The position numbers and the translations under genes are program-made. The notes under the pieces were generated by a model, which saw only the letters and a program-made list of their open reading frames with translations, was not told the origin of the DNA and ran no database searches. DNA of 25,405 nucleotides. Origin: Cyanobacteriota bacterium (lineage in GTDB: Bacteria > Cyanobacteriota > Cyanobacteriia > Leptolyngbyales > Leptolyngbyaceae). Position 1 is the stretch's first letter. Each line of letters starts with the position of its first letter. This document shows, piece after piece, positions 25,392 through 25,405 of the stretch. Location of the stretch: contig JAIXVO010000080.1 in the NCBI GenBank assembly GCA_027482985.1, positions 1 to 25,405 on the forward strand, in the 5' to 3' direction.

Positions 25392-25405
25392 CTTCTGAAT
25401 TTTGG

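Overview
The window looks like chromosome from a cyanobacterium, probably a filamentous one. The HIP1 octamer GCGATCGC and its GCGATCG derivatives recur throughout both coding and spacer DNA. The protein families also fit: an omega-3 fatty acid desaturase of the DesB type, AAA-like/WD40 proteins, GAF histidine kinases, giant TPR-glycosyltransferases and secreted SH3/DUF11 proteins. No rRNA, tRNA, CRISPR array, insertion sequence or phage gene was seen. Species cannot be fixed from the sequence alone.

Left block (34-7396, all on the minus strand): seven genes, most for exported or membrane proteins. In transcription order from 7396 down they are two secreted proteins that share an N-terminal two-cysteine layout, a four-helix membrane protein, a secreted SH3-like protein that is probably co-transcribed with a DUF11-containing secreted protein, a CsbD-like stress protein, and an exported alpha/beta hydrolase with four C-terminal membrane helices. 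The spacers are rich in inverted repeats. One (6500-6757) carries a good plus-strand promoter followed by three hairpins and may encode a small RNA.

Middle block (8111-15181, plus strand): a helix-turn-helix/P-loop ATPase gene lies 6 bases before a 1304-residue AAA-like/PAS/transmembrane/14-blade WD40 protein. A GAF-domain histidine kinase follows 150 bases later. They look like one signalling unit, with two NTP-dependent switch proteins and a kinase whose response regulator is not in the window.

Right block (15439-25391): desB, then a 77-bp MITE-like palindromic repeat, then a 7-kb gene for a 2340-residue protein. That protein has three consecutive TPR-array plus GT9-like glycosyltransferase modules and a GT4-like tail. 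Its linkers are made of purine-rich and palindromic repeat DNA, including a 32-bp repeat present twice and translated in two different frames. A convergent metallophosphoesterase gene with a coiled-coil insertion closes the window.

The most novel-looking items are the triple-module glycosyltransferase built with repeat DNA, the HTH-ATPase/AAA-PAS-WD40/kinase cassette, and the candidate small RNA. All functional statements come from motifs read by eye; no database search was run.
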